Of a stretch of DNA of 64,000 nt, positions 25,394 through 33,498 are shown one piece after another. The notes under the pieces are model-generated. The model was not told the DNA's origin. It searched no databases and saw nothing but the letters and a program-made list of their open reading frames with translations. The position numbers and the translations under genes are program-made. This DNA is from Cellulosimicrobium cellulans (GTDB lineage: Bacteria > Actinomycetota > Actinomycetes > Actinomycetales > Cellulomonadaceae), in assembly GCF_024124905.1 (NCBI RefSeq), contig NZ_JAMXST010000003.1, positions 558,001-622,000 on the forward strand, in the 5' to 3' direction. How positions within the stretch are numbered: position 1 is the first letter of the stretch; the number at the start of each line of letters is the position of its first letter.

Positions 25394-26604
25394 CCGGCAG
25401 CACTGAGATCGACCCGCCCGTCGCGACGTCGACCCACGGAGGGTCGATCTCGGACGCTCGGGTCGATCTCGCGTCCGACCCTGGCGTCGACCGCCCCGCC
25501 CTCGGCCAGGTCATGGCCGGCTGCACCGTGCTCGTCACGGCCGACCGCCGCAAGAGCGAGCTCGCCGCCGCCCTCCAGCGCCGGGGTGCCGAGGTCCGCC
25601 ACGCGCCCGCACTGAGCATGATCCCGCACGCCGACGACGAGCAGCTCCTCGCGGGGACGCGCGACCTCGTCGAGCACCCGCCGGACGTCGTCGTCGTGAC
25701 GACCGGCATCGGCTTCCGCTCGTGGGTCGAGGCCGCCGACGCGCACGGCCTCGCCGACCGCCTGCTCGAGGTGCTCGCCGACGCGCGGATCGTCGCGCGC
25801 GGGCCCAAGGCGCGCGGCGCGATCCAGGCCGCCGGGCTCACGGCCGACTGGGTCGCCGAGTCCGAGACCTCGGCGGAGATCGCCGACGTGCTGCTCGGCG
25901 AGGGCGTCGCCGGGCTGCGCATCGCCGTCCAGCACCACGGCGCCGGGGCCGACGGCCTCGACGTCGTCTTCGCCGAGGCCGGTGCCGAGGTCGCGAGCCT
26001 CGTCGTCTACCGCTGGGGGCCGCCGCCCGACCCCGAGGCGCTGCGCGCGTCCGTCGAGGCCGCGGCCGTCGGGGAGATCGACGCCGTCGTGTTCACCTCC
26101 GCGCCCGGCGCCGAGGCGTGGCTGAGCGCGGCCGAGGAGCACGGCGTGGGCCGCCTCGTCGTGTCGCGGTTCCAGGACGGGTCCATGGTCGCGGCGGCCG
26201 TCGGGCCGATCACCGCGAAGCCGCTGGAGCACCGCGGGGTCACGCCGCTCCAGCCCGAGCGCGGGCGGCTCGGTGCCCTCGTGCGCACGCTCGTCGCGCA
26301 CTACGAGCAGGCCGAGACCGTCGCGCTCGCGACCGTCGCCGGCGCGCTCCAGATCCGCTCGCGCGTCGCCGTGCTCGACGGCGAGGTGCTGCCCCTCTCG
26401 CCCAGCAGCCTCGAGGTGCTGCGCCTCCTCGCCGCGCGCCGCGGCGAGGTCGTCACGCGCGACGACGTGCTCGACGTCCTGCCCGGCGACTCGCGCGACC
26501 CCCACGCGGCCGAGGTCGCCGTCGCGCGCCTGCGCGAGGCGACCGGCCGGCGCGACCTCGTCAAGACCGTCGTCAAGCGCGGATATCGATTGGAGCTCGC
26601 ATGA
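25390..26604 (+). CDS. Uroporphyrinogen-III synthase fused to an OmpR-type winged helix
   Basis: The 404-residue protein joins a HemD-like domain (about 42-300: VLVTADRRKSELAAALQRRG, VVVTTGIGFRSWVEAA, VVFTSAPGAEAWLSAAEE) to a C-terminal DNA-binding winged helix (about 318-404: LDGEVLPLSPSSLEVLRLLA, VVTRDDVLDVL, VKTVVKRGYRLEL). Similar fusions lie beside nitrate genes in mycobacteria (Rv0260c type). It may make uroporphyrinogen III for siroheme, regulate the block, or both. Two starts are possible: GTG 25390 (GTGA overlap like all neighbours) or ATG 25513. The first 41 codons of the longer form are a family B palindrome, so the true start may have shifted. Confidence 0.82.
   Translation: MTGSTEIDPPVATSTHGGSISDARVDLASDPGVDRPALGQVMAGCTVLVTADRRKSELAAALQRRGAEVRHAPALSMIPHADDEQLLAGTRDLVEHPPDVVVVTTGIGFRSWVEAADAHGLADRLLEVLADARIVARGPKARGAIQAAGLTADWVAESETSAEIADVLLGEGVAGLRIAVQHHGAGADGLDVVFAEAGAEVASLVVYRWGPPPDPEALRASVEAAAVGEIDAVVFTSAPGAEAWLSAAEEHGVGRLVVSRFQDGSMVAAAVGPITAKPLEHRGVTPLQPERGRLGALVRTLVAHYEQAETVALATVAGALQIRSRVAVLDGEVLPLSPSSLEVLRLLAARRGEVVTRDDVLDVLPGDSRDPHAAEVAVARLREATGRRDLVKTVVKRGYRLELA
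25405..25470. repeat. Family B palindrome (GAGATCGACCC type)
   Basis: GAGATCGACCC at 25405-25415 is inverted as GGGTCGATCTC at 25441-25451 and again at 25460-25470, with an inner GTCGACCC/GGGTCGAT dyad. It lies between cysG and the conserved part of the UROS gene, and is coding if the GTG at 25390 is used. Confidence 0.75.
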
Positions 26605-27503
26605 GCGCGGAGAGCCCGGCCTTCTTCGGAGGCGCTGTCCCGTCGGAAGCGTCGCCCGGCTCGGGGGCGTCGTCCGACACCGGGCCGGAGGTCGCCGACG
26701 GCGGGACGCTCGGCGCCGCGCCCGTGCTGATCGGCTGCTCGCACGGCACGAGCGACCTCACCGGCCGCGACGTGATCCGTGCGCTCCTCGACGACGTGCG
26801 CGCCGCGCGCCCCGACCTCGACGTCCGCGAGGCGTTCGTCGACGTGCAGCAGCCCGAGGTCGCGGACGTCGTGACGTCGGTCGTCGCCCCGTCCGCGGCG
26901 ACGGACGACCCGCGACGCTCCGCGACGAGCACTGCCGACGGCTCCGTGGTCGACGGCGCGCGGCCGGGCGACGCGGTCGTCGTGCCGCTGCTGCTCTCCG
27001 GCGGGTTCCACGTGAGCGTCGACGTCGCGGCGGCGGTCGAGGACCGCGGCCCTGGGAGCGGACGGGCCGCGGCAGGCACGCCGCTCGGCCCCGACCCGCG
27101 CCTCGCGGACCTCCTCGCCGAGCGGCTGGCGGAGGCCGGGCTGCGCCCGGGCGACGCCGTCGTGATCGCCGCCGCGGGGTCCAGCCGGCCCGGCGCCGCG
27201 CGTGACGTCGAGGAGCTCGCCGCACGGCTCCGCGAGCGCGTCCCCCACTCCGTCACGGTGGGCTACGGCGCCATGGCCGCACCGTCCGTGCCCGACGCCG
27301 TCGCCGCCGCCCGCGCCGACCTCGCCCCGGGCGCGCGCGTCGTCGTCGCGGCCTACCTGCTCGCGCCGGGCTTCTTCTACGACCGCGTCCTCGAGGCGGG
27401 CGGCGACGTCGTCACCGCCCCGCTGGCCCCCGACCCCCGGCTCACCGAGATCGTCCTCGACCGCTACACCACCGCCGCGGCGACCCTCGCCGCGCCGAGA
27501 TAG
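26601..27503 (+). CDS. Sirohydrochlorin chelatase (CbiX/SirB-like)
   Basis: Inserts iron into sirohydrochlorin, the last step of siroheme synthesis (cobalt is possible for CbiX relatives). The 300-residue, two-lobed protein has VLIGCSHGTSDLTGRDVIRAL with the metal-binding His of lobe one, VVVPLLLSGGFHVSVDVAAAV, VVIAAAGSSRPGA in lobe two and VVVAAYLLAPGFFYDRVLEAGG. A Ser/Ala-rich stretch of about 25 residues (TDDPRRSATSTADGS) interrupts lobe one before VVVPLL, and the N-terminal 38 residues are disordered. It starts by ATGA overlap with the UROS gene and ends the operon; a composite palindrome follows. Confidence 0.88.
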   Translation: MSAESPAFFGGAVPSEASPGSGASSDTGPEVADGGTLGAAPVLIGCSHGTSDLTGRDVIRALLDDVRAARPDLDVREAFVDVQQPEVADVVTSVVAPSAATDDPRRSATSTADGSVVDGARPGDAVVVPLLLSGGFHVSVDVAAAVEDRGPGSGRAAAGTPLGPDPRLADLLAERLAEAGLRPGDAVVIAAAGSSRPGAARDVEELAARLRERVPHSVTVGYGAMAAPSVPDAVAAARADLAPGARVVVAAYLLAPGFFYDRVLEAGGDVVTAPLAPDPRLTEIVLDRYTTAAATLAAPR

Positions 27504-27530
27504 CACCCGGGCCCCGCCCATGAAGACCCC

Positions 27531-27651
27531 CGGTCCAGCGAGGTAGAGCCCTGGTCGATCGAGGGAGAACCAGGGCACTACCTCGCGGGACCAGGGCTCT
27601 ACTTGAACGGACCAGGGCTGTACCTCGCCGGACCACCGTTCTCCCTCGATC
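27531..27651. repeat. Composite palindrome of nested GACCAGGGC units
   Basis: About 120 bases are made of inverted and direct copies. The left part (GTCCAGCGAGGTAGAGCC then CTGGTC) is inverted twice on the right (GACCAGGGCTCTACTTG; GACCAGGGCTGTACCTCG), and GATCGAGGGAGAACC is inverted as GTTCTCCCTCGATC at the far end. It lies between the convergent chelatase and MFS genes. Confidence 0.82.
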
Positions 27652-27662
27652 CGAGCGGGGGC

Positions 27663-29168
27663 CTACCTCGTGAGGGTCGGGCGGGTGCGGGGGGCGAGGA
27701 GGGCGACGCCGGCGGCGAGCAGCACCGTGACGCCGAAGCAGACGACGTACGACGCGAGGCCGAGCGTCGGGTGCAGGGCCCACAGGAGCGACCCGGTGAC
27801 GGCGAGCGCGGTGGCGGCCGCGACGGCGTCGGAGACCTGGAGCGCGGAGGAGTTGGCACCCTGCTCCGCCACGGGCGAGAGCTCGAGCGTCAGCACCGAC
27901 AGGGTCGGGTGGGTCATGCCCATGCCGAGGCCGGCGAGGGTCCACGCGACCATGCCGACGACGGGCGGCACGGCGGTCCACGCGAGCAGCGCCGCGCCGC
28001 CGATGCCGAGCGCGACGAGCGTCCCGCCGAGGCGCACGTAGTCGGCGTGCCGGAGCCCCCACGTCGCGCGGCCGCGCAGCCAGGACCCGGTCGACCAGCC
28101 GACGGCGCCGAACGTGAGCACCGCGCCGGCGAGCGACGGCGCGAGCCCGCGCTCGTGGGAGAGCAGGAGCGGGAGCAGCACCTCGGCGCCGGTGAACGCG
28201 GCGGCGACGAGCCCGCGGATCGCGATGACGCTCGGCAGGCCGCGCGCGGCGCGGGTCGTGCCCGGGGGCAGGAGCCGCGGGACGGCGAGCGCGACGGCCG
28301 CGAGCGACGCGACGAGGAGAGCGGCGAGCCCGAGCCCGCGGAGCTGGCCCGCGTAGTTGAGCGCCCCGATCCCGACGGCGGCCACGACGGCCCAGGCGAG
28401 CGACGCCTGGCGCGCGGTCCGGTCGAGAGGTGACTCGGCGTCGTCGGTCCCGTCCGGAGGGACGTCCTCCGACGGGGCGGAGACGTCGTCGGACGCCGGG
28501 GACGCGGCGTCGTCGGGGGCCGAGCCGCGGGCGGCGCGCATCCCCGGGCGCATGAGGATCAGCGCCGGGACGGCGAGCACCGGGACCGCGAGGAAGACCC
28601 AGCGCCAGCCGACGTGCTCGACGACGAGCCCCGCGATGGCCGGGCCGACGATCGACGGGACGACCCACGCGGCGGCGAACGCGGCGAAGACCTTCGGCCG
28701 TCGGTCGGTGGGGAACACGCGTGCCACGAGCACGTAGAGCGCGACGATGTACAGGCCCGTCCCGACGCCCTGGAGCACGCGGCCCGCGACGAGGACGAGC
28801 ATGTCCTGCGCGAGTCCCGCCACCAGCAGGCCCGCGAGGAAGAGCCCGATGCCGGTCCACAGGGGCGTCGTCGGGCCGGCACGGTCGCTCCAGCGGCCCG
28901 ACGCGACCATCCCGACGACGCTCGACGCGAGCGACGCGGCGAACGCGAGCGTGTAGAGGGTGAGGCCGTCGAGCTCGACGGCGACGGTCGGCATGGCGGT
29001 CGCGACGGCGAGCGCCTCGAACGCGCCGAGGAACACGAACGCGACCATGCCGAACAGGACGGTGCGCTGAGTCCCGGGGGCGAGCGCCGCGCCGGCCGCG
29101 GGTACGGCGGGGGCGTCGGGGGTGCCGTACGTCGGCGCGTCGGCGTCGGTGCGGGGCTCCGCCGTCAT
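27663..29168 (-). CDS. MFS drug-type efflux transporter
   Basis: A 501-residue proton-driven exporter of the EmrB/QacA-like (DHA2) kind with about 14 hydrophobic segments. ALAVATAMPTVAVELDG at helix 1, GRWSDRAGPTTPLWTG (motif A) and GRVLQGVGTGLYIVALYVLV (motif B/C region with the conserved Arg) are clear. A long charged cytoplasmic loop (about 195-245, DDAASPASDDVSAPSEDV) lies in mid-protein. It overlaps the oxidoreductase gene by ATGA and is co-transcribed with it. Given the SoxR box upstream of that gene, redox-cycling compounds are the likely cargo; this is inference. Confidence 0.88.
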   Translation of the reverse strand: MTAEPRTDADAPTYGTPDAPAVPAAGAALAPGTQRTVLFGMVAFVFLGAFEALAVATAMPTVAVELDGLTLYTLAFAASLASSVVGMVASGRWSDRAGPTTPLWTGIGLFLAGLLVAGLAQDMLVLVAGRVLQGVGTGLYIVALYVLVARVFPTDRRPKVFAAFAAAWVVPSIVGPAIAGLVVEHVGWRWVFLAVPVLAVPALILMRPGMRAARGSAPDDAASPASDDVSAPSEDVPPDGTDDAESPLDRTARQASLAWAVVAAVGIGALNYAGQLRGLGLAALLVASLAAVALAVPRLLPPGTTRAARGLPSVIAIRGLVAAAFTGAEVLLPLLLSHERGLAPSLAGAVLTFGAVGWSTGSWLRGRATWGLRHADYVRLGGTLVALGIGGAALLAWTAVPPVVGMVAWTLAGLGMGMTHPTLSVLTLELSPVAEQGANSSALQVSDAVAAATALAVTGSLLWALHPTLGLASYVVCFGVTVLLAAGVALLAPRTRPTLTR

Positions 29169-30205
29169 ACGAGAACGACCTTTCCGGTGGTGGCGCGCGC
29201 TTCGAGCTCACGGTGGGCGCGCGCTGCCTCCGCGAGGGGTACCTGGTGCGTGACGACGTGCCACGTCCCGTCCGCCGCGAGCGCGAGCGCGCGCTCCTGC
29301 AGGTCGAACAGGTCTCCCCAGGGTCGGGCCTGGGGTCCCACGGCCCACCGTACGTCCCGCGCGACCGCTCCCGCACCGGGATTCGGGACGTTCCCGGCGC
29401 CGTGGTCGACGTCACCGGCGCGGTTCGGTGCGCCCGAGGACCACCCGAAGAGCACGAGACGCGCGTCGGGGGCGAGGAGCGTCGCGGCCTCCGCGCCTGC
29501 GTCCCCGCCCACGCCGTCGAGCAGGACGGTCGCCCCGTCGGGGGAGTGCTGCCCGACGGCGGCCCGCGCCTCGTCGAGCCAGCCCTCGGCCCGGTAGTCG
29601 ATCACGACGAGCCGCTCGGCGTGCGGCTCCCGACCGAGCCCGCGGACGAGCGCGACCTTCTCCGGGCCGCCGGCGAGCGCGACGACCCGTGCGCCGATCG
29701 CGAGCGCGCTCTGCACGAGGAGCGTGCCGAGCCCGCCGGCCGCGGCCGTGACGAGCACGGTGTCGGTCGCGCCGAGCTCGGCGAGGTCGAGGATGCCGAC
29801 GGCGGTGCGGCCGGTCCCGATCATCGCGATCGCGTCGGGCGCCGTGACGTGGTCGGGGATCCGGTGCAGCAGCGCGACGGGGACGGTGGCGAGCCGCGCG
29901 TACCCGCCGCCGTCGGGCGTGGCGCCGAGGTGGGCCGCGACGCGACGCCCGCGCCACGCCGCGTCGACCCCGGGCCCGACGGCCTCCACGACCCCGGCGA
30001 CCTCGCGTCCCGGGATCGTGGGCAAGGCGGGCAGCGGGAGCGGGCCGCCCGCCGCCTCGCCCCGACGCAGGGTGGTGTCGAGCAGGTGGACGCCGTGCGC
30101 CCGGACGGCGACGAGGACCTCGCCGGGTCCGGGGACGGGGTCGGGGACCTGGTCGAGGACGAGGTTCTCGGGCGGTCCGAACGCGTGCAGGCGGATGGCG
30201 TCCAC
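29165..30205 (-). CDS. Zinc-independent MDR quinone-oxidoreductase-like protein
   Basis: A 346-residue medium-chain dehydrogenase/reductase, likely an NADPH:quinone reductase. It has the GroES-like N-half (IRLHAFGPPENLVL, VLVAVRAHGVHLLDTTLRRG, TIPGREVAGVVEAVGPGV) and the nucleotide site VLVTAAAGGLGTLLVQSA near residue 150. The catalytic-zinc Cys and the structural Cys cluster of alcohol dehydrogenases are missing, which fits the quinone-reductase branch. It leads the operon with the MFS pump and faces soxR across a 149-bp gap holding a SoxR box. Quinone reductases are known SoxR targets in streptomycetes. Confidence 0.88.
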   Translation of the reverse strand: MDAIRLHAFGPPENLVLDQVPDPVPGPGEVLVAVRAHGVHLLDTTLRRGEAAGGPLPLPALPTIPGREVAGVVEAVGPGVDAAWRGRRVAAHLGATPDGGGYARLATVPVALLHRIPDHVTAPDAIAMIGTGRTAVGILDLAELGATDTVLVTAAAGGLGTLLVQSALAIGARVVALAGGPEKVALVRGLGREPHAERLVVIDYRAEGWLDEARAAVGQHSPDGATVLLDGVGGDAGAEAATLLAPDARLVLFGWSSGAPNRAGDVDHGAGNVPNPGAGAVARDVRWAVGPQARPWGDLFDLQERALALAADGTWHVVTHQVPLAEAARAHRELEARATTGKVVLV

Positions 30206-30286
30206 GGGTGTGCTCCCTCAGTGGCGACGGGCCGCGCCGGAGCGGCGGCACGCGACCCGGTCCGGGCGCGCCCTGCTAGTCTCGAA

Positions 30287-30304
30287 CCTCAACAAATGTT
30301 GAGG
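30287..30304. promoter_or_regulatory. SoxR box
   Basis: CCTCAACAAATGTTGAGG is a perfect 18-bp dyad with the CCTCAA / TTGAGG ends of known SoxR sites. It lies between soxR (51 bases upstream of its start) and the divergent reductase-pump operon (82 bases upstream of its start). Confidence 0.85.
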
Positions 30305-30354
30305 TCAAGCAGTCCGCCGCGAGCCGCGCGGCGGCCGTCCGGCGAGGAGCCCGC

Positions 30355-30825
30355 GTGCCCGACGACGTCCCGTCCCCGAGCGACGAGCTCACCGTCGGCC
30401 AGCTCGCCGCGCGCAGCGGCGTCGCCGTGTCCGCGCTGCACTTCTACGAGCGCGAGGGGCTCATCACGAGCCGCCGGACCCCCGGCAACCAGCGGCGCTT
30501 CGCGCGCGAGACGCTGCGCCGGGTCGCGTTCGTGCGCGCGTCCCAGCGCGTCGGCATCCCGCTCGCGCGCATCCGCGCCGCGCTCGCGACGCTGCCCGGC
30601 GACCGCACGCCGACGGCCAAGGACTGGCACCGCCTCTCAGCGGGATGGCACGCCGACCTCGACGCGCGCATCGAGCAACTCACGCGGCTGCGCGACCACC
30701 TCACGGACTGCATCGGCTGCGGGTGCCTGTCGCTGCGCAAGTGCGTCCTCGTCAACCCGCACGACGCGCTCGCCGACGAGGGCCCCGGCCCGCGGACCCT
30801 GCTCGTGGACGGGATCGAGGACTGA
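30355..30825 (+). CDS. soxR: Redox-sensing MerR regulator SoxR
   Basis: A 156-residue [2Fe-2S] regulator. The MerR winged helix comes first (LTVGQLAARSGVAVSALHFYEREGL in pieces; RRTPGNQRRFARETLRRVAFV), then the dimer helix, then the cluster site C-x2-C-x-C-x5-C (CIGCGCLSLRKC) that binds [2Fe-2S] and senses redox-cycling agents. The GTG start is read from the track of conservation; the first 11 residues are disordered. A canonical SoxR box lies upstream between it and the divergent reductase/pump operon, so it probably controls both. Confidence 0.95.
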   Translation: MPDDVPSPSDELTVGQLAARSGVAVSALHFYEREGLITSRRTPGNQRRFARETLRRVAFVRASQRVGIPLARIRAALATLPGDRTPTAKDWHRLSAGWHADLDARIEQLTRLRDHLTDCIGCGCLSLRKCVLVNPHDALADEGPGPRTLLVDGIED

Positions 30826-30829
30826 GGCG

Positions 30830-31552
30830 TCAGGCCGGCGCGAGCAGGGACCCGAAGCTCGTGCGGCGGCGCAGCGCGAACCCGAGCCGCTCGTACACGG
30901 CGATCGCGCCGGTGTTCTCGGCCGCGGCGTGCAGGAACGCGCGGTCGCCCCGCTCCTGCACGTGGAACGCGACGTCGCGGACGAGGCGTGACGCGAGGCC
31001 GCGTCCCCGGTGCGCGGGGTCGGTCGTCACGGCGCTGATCTCCGTCCAGCCTGCGGGGTGCAGGCGCTCGCCCGCCATCGCGACGAGCCGGCCGGCGTCG
31101 TCCCGGAACCCGACGTAGCGCCCGAGCAGGTAGGTGCGCGCCTCGAACGGCCCCGGCCGGCTGCGCTCGACGAGCGCGAGCATGTCCGGCACGTCGGCCG
31201 CGCCGAGCACGACCGCCTCCGGGTCGGGGCGGGTGACCAGGCGCTCGGTCTCGACGAGCTGGACCCCCTCCACGCGGGCCTCGAGCGTCCAGCCCGTCGG
31301 CAGGTCGACGCCCTGGGGCGGCGCCGAGAAGCGTCCGCCCGGCCCGACGAGCGTGGCGATCGCGTCCCACACCCCGGGCTCGTCCCACGAGCGCACGCCC
31401 GTGATGGGCGAGACGTCGGCCGGGTAGCGCCGCGCGAGGTCGTCGCCCTCGGCGAGGTGCGCGTGGGCGCCGGTGAGGGCGCTCCACGACGGGTTGTCCA
31501 GGGCGGCGTCGTCGACGCCGGTGGCGCCGGTCTGCGTGCTCGTCGCGGTCAT
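30830..31552 (-). CDS. GNAT family N-acetyltransferase
   Basis: A 240-residue acetyl-CoA-dependent transferase. The GNAT fold is in the C-terminal half: YVGFRDDAGRLVAMAGERLH, EISAVTTDPAHRGRGLASRLVRDVAF with the R-x2-G-x-G/A pyrophosphate loop (HRGRGLA), and NTGAIAVYERLGFALRRRTSF. The N-terminal 100 residues resemble the substrate half of two-domain (FR47-like) members. Substrate unknown. The ATG start has AGGAG upstream. It is convergent with soxR, only 4 bases apart. Confidence 0.88.
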   Translation of the reverse strand: MTATSTQTGATGVDDAALDNPSWSALTGAHAHLAEGDDLARRYPADVSPITGVRSWDEPGVWDAIATLVGPGGRFSAPPQGVDLPTGWTLEARVEGVQLVETERLVTRPDPEAVVLGAADVPDMLALVERSRPGPFEARTYLLGRYVGFRDDAGRLVAMAGERLHPAGWTEISAVTTDPAHRGRGLASRLVRDVAFHVQERGDRAFLHAAAENTGAIAVYERLGFALRRRTSFGSLLAPA

Positions 31553-31661
31553 CGTGCTCCTCCTCGCCCGGTCGCCCGGGTGCGTGCCGTCGTCACGGTC
31601 GTCCGACCGTGCGTCTCCTCCGGGGCGAACGCTCGCGGGCGCGCGCCTCTTCCAGGTGCGC

Positions 31662-32297
31662 TCAGCCCTCCCACCGGTCCCGGTGGACGACCTCCGCGAG
31701 GGGCCGACGGCGCGGCTCGGACCAGCGCCCGCGAGCCGGGTAGCCGAGCGGGACCAGGCCCATCGTCAGGGCGTCGTCGGGCAGGCCGAGCAGCGCGGCG
31801 ACGTCGGTCTCGCGGACCGTGTGGAAGGTCGTGAGCGTCGTCCCCAGGCCGTAGGCCCGGGCGGCGAGCACGAGGTTCTGCACCGCGCCGTAGATCGAGG
31901 CGCCGAGCCGGGGGTCCGTCGAGCCCGCCGCGTCCCGCAGCACCGGTACGACCCACACCGGTGCCTCCTCCAGGTGCAGGGCCAGGTGCTCGACGGCGCG
32001 GAAGCCCGCGTCGCTCACGCCCGCGTCGTCGGTCGCGGCTCCGAGGACGGCGTCGCGCCGGTCTCCGTACGCGGCACGCCATCCCTCGCGGTACCACTCG
32101 GCGATCTGCGCCTTGGTCGCCGGGTCCCGCACGACGACCCACGCCCACTGCTGGCGGTTGCCCCCGCTGGGGCCGCGGACCGCGGCGTCGAGGATCGCGT
32201 CGAGCACGTCGTCCGGCACCGGGTCCGGCGCGAGGTAGCGGCGCGACGGCGTCGAGTGGAGCGCTCGAAGGACGGTCAGATCCTCAGGTGTGGTCAC
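31662..32297 (-). CDS. Nitroreductase family flavoprotein
   Basis: A 211-residue FMN enzyme. RALHSTPSRRYLAPDPVPDDVL (split in two blocks), VRGPSGGNRQQWAWVVVRDP with the FMN-binding Ser/Asn, and the late AARAYGLGTTLTTFHTVRE and VPLGYPARGRW are nitroreductase marks. It probably reduces quinones, nitro compounds or flavins with NAD(P)H; the substrate cannot be told. The start is the GTG at 32297. It sits 109 bases upstream of the GNAT gene on the same strand and may be co-transcribed with it. Confidence 0.88.
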   Translation of the reverse strand: MTTPEDLTVLRALHSTPSRRYLAPDPVPDDVLDAILDAAVRGPSGGNRQQWAWVVVRDPATKAQIAEWYREGWRAAYGDRRDAVLGAATDDAGVSDAGFRAVEHLALHLEEAPVWVVPVLRDAAGSTDPRLGASIYGAVQNLVLAARAYGLGTTLTTFHTVRETDVAALLGLPDDALTMGLVPLGYPARGRWSEPRRRPLAEVVHRDRWEG

Positions 32298-32454
32298 GGT
32301 CGCCGAGGGTACGGGCCACCGTCCGGCGCGCTCGCGGGTCCCGGCCGCCGTCTCGCAGGGTGGTCACGCCTGCGGCACGTCCTGGTCCACGGGCCTCGGA
32401 CGGGGGAGCGGGTGGTCACGGAACGGCTGCCCACCCGCGGGGGGCCGGGGCCGC

Positions 32455-33498
32455 TCACCAGTTCTTGGTGCCGCTCCCGCTGCCGTCTCCCGGGTCGCTG
32501 CCGGTCCCGGGCTGGTCGCCGTAGAGGTCGCGGTACTCCTGCTCGAGCCGCTCCTGCTCCTCGCGCGCCTCCGAGCCCTGCTGCTGGAGCTCCTCCTGGC
32601 GCTGCTGCTCCTCGCGCTCGGCCTGGCTCTGCTGGCCCTCGCCCTCCGAGCCCTCGCCGCCCGAGGCCTCCGACTGCTCGTCGCCCTCGGAGCCCTCGCC
32701 CTCCTGCGTGTCCCCGCCGCCCTCGTTCTCCGGCTGCGAGTCCTGCGCCTGCTGCTGCTTGTCCTGGAGGCGCTGCTGCGCGGCCTCGTTCTGCTCCTCC
32801 TGCTCGGGCGTCTGCTCGGACTCCCCGCAGTCGGGCCAGCCGCGGATCTGCTCGGCCGTCGCGTACTCCTGCTCGGCGTACTCGTACCAGTCCTGGACGT
32901 CCTGGCGCAGCTCCTCCGGGTCGGGCTCCTCGCTCCCGTCGCCGTACGGGTCGAGGACCTCCTCGTCGTACGGCATCCCCGCGTCGCGGGCGGCGATCGC
33001 CTCCTCGACGAGCGCGAGCTCGGCCGCCTTGCCCTCCGCGTACGCCATGTCGCCGTCGCCCTGGATCTCGTACGCGAGCGACAGGTTCGTCTGGATCATG
33101 CAGCGTTCCTCGGGGCTCTCGTGCTCCGCGAGGTCGTACGCGCGGTCGAGGGACGTGATCGCGTCGTACAGCGCCCACGAGTCCTCGGACCGGGCGAGCG
33201 CCGTCCCGTGGTTGTAGTGCGCCTTCCACGGCTCGACGATGTTGAGGACCCGCTGGATCCCGTAGTAGTCCGCCGCGGTCGTCGCCTCCCCGGCCTCGTA
33301 GCGGTCCTTGGCCGTCGCGGCGATCGGCGCGAGGAGAGCCAGCTTGACCCCGAGGACGACGAGCGCGAGCACGACGGGCAGCGTCCCGACGAGCCACCAG
33401 GTGCGCCGGCGCAGCCGCGCGGCGCGCAGGGCCGCGACACCCGTCGGGCGCGGCTTCCGCCGCCCCGTCGGGGGCGTCGGGGGAGAGGGCCAGGTCAT
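32455..33498 (-). CDS. TPR-like membrane protein with Gln/Glu-rich tail (BatB/C-like)
   Basis: A 347-residue protein. A basic N-region is followed by one transmembrane helix (WWLVGTLPVVLALVVLGVKLALL), a helical repeat segment (about 70-175: YEAGEATTAADYYGIQRVLN, AHYNHGTALARSEDSWALYDA, CMIQTNLSLAYEIQGD) resembling TPRs, and a 150-residue tail rich in Gln, Glu and Ser with a long coiled-coil-like run. Its start overlaps the upstream VWA gene (ATGA type). It is the last gene of the MoxR/VWA operon, the place usually held by a TPR protein in Bat clusters. Confidence 0.8.
   Translation of the reverse strand: MTWPSPPTPPTGRRKPRPTGVAALRAARLRRRTWWLVGTLPVVLALVVLGVKLALLAPIAATAKDRYEAGEATTAADYYGIQRVLNIVEPWKAHYNHGTALARSEDSWALYDAITSLDRAYDLAEHESPEERCMIQTNLSLAYEIQGDGDMAYAEGKAAELALVEEAIAARDAGMPYDEEVLDPYGDGSEEPDPEELRQDVQDWYEYAEQEYATAEQIRGWPDCGESEQTPEQEEQNEAAQQRLQDKQQQAQDSQPENEGGGDTQEGEGSEGDEQSEASGGEGSEGEGQQSQAEREEQQRQEELQQQGSEAREEQERLEQEYRDLYGDQPGTGSDPGDGSGSGTKNW

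Noticed and set aside
27531-27651. Possible CRISPR array from the repeated GACCAGGGC units
   Set aside because: Units are inverted as well as direct, spacing is uneven, and there are no cas genes.
28614-29597. Long plus-strand frame within the MFS and oxidoreductase genes
   Set aside because: Antisense shadow; the minus-strand frames hold clear family motifs.
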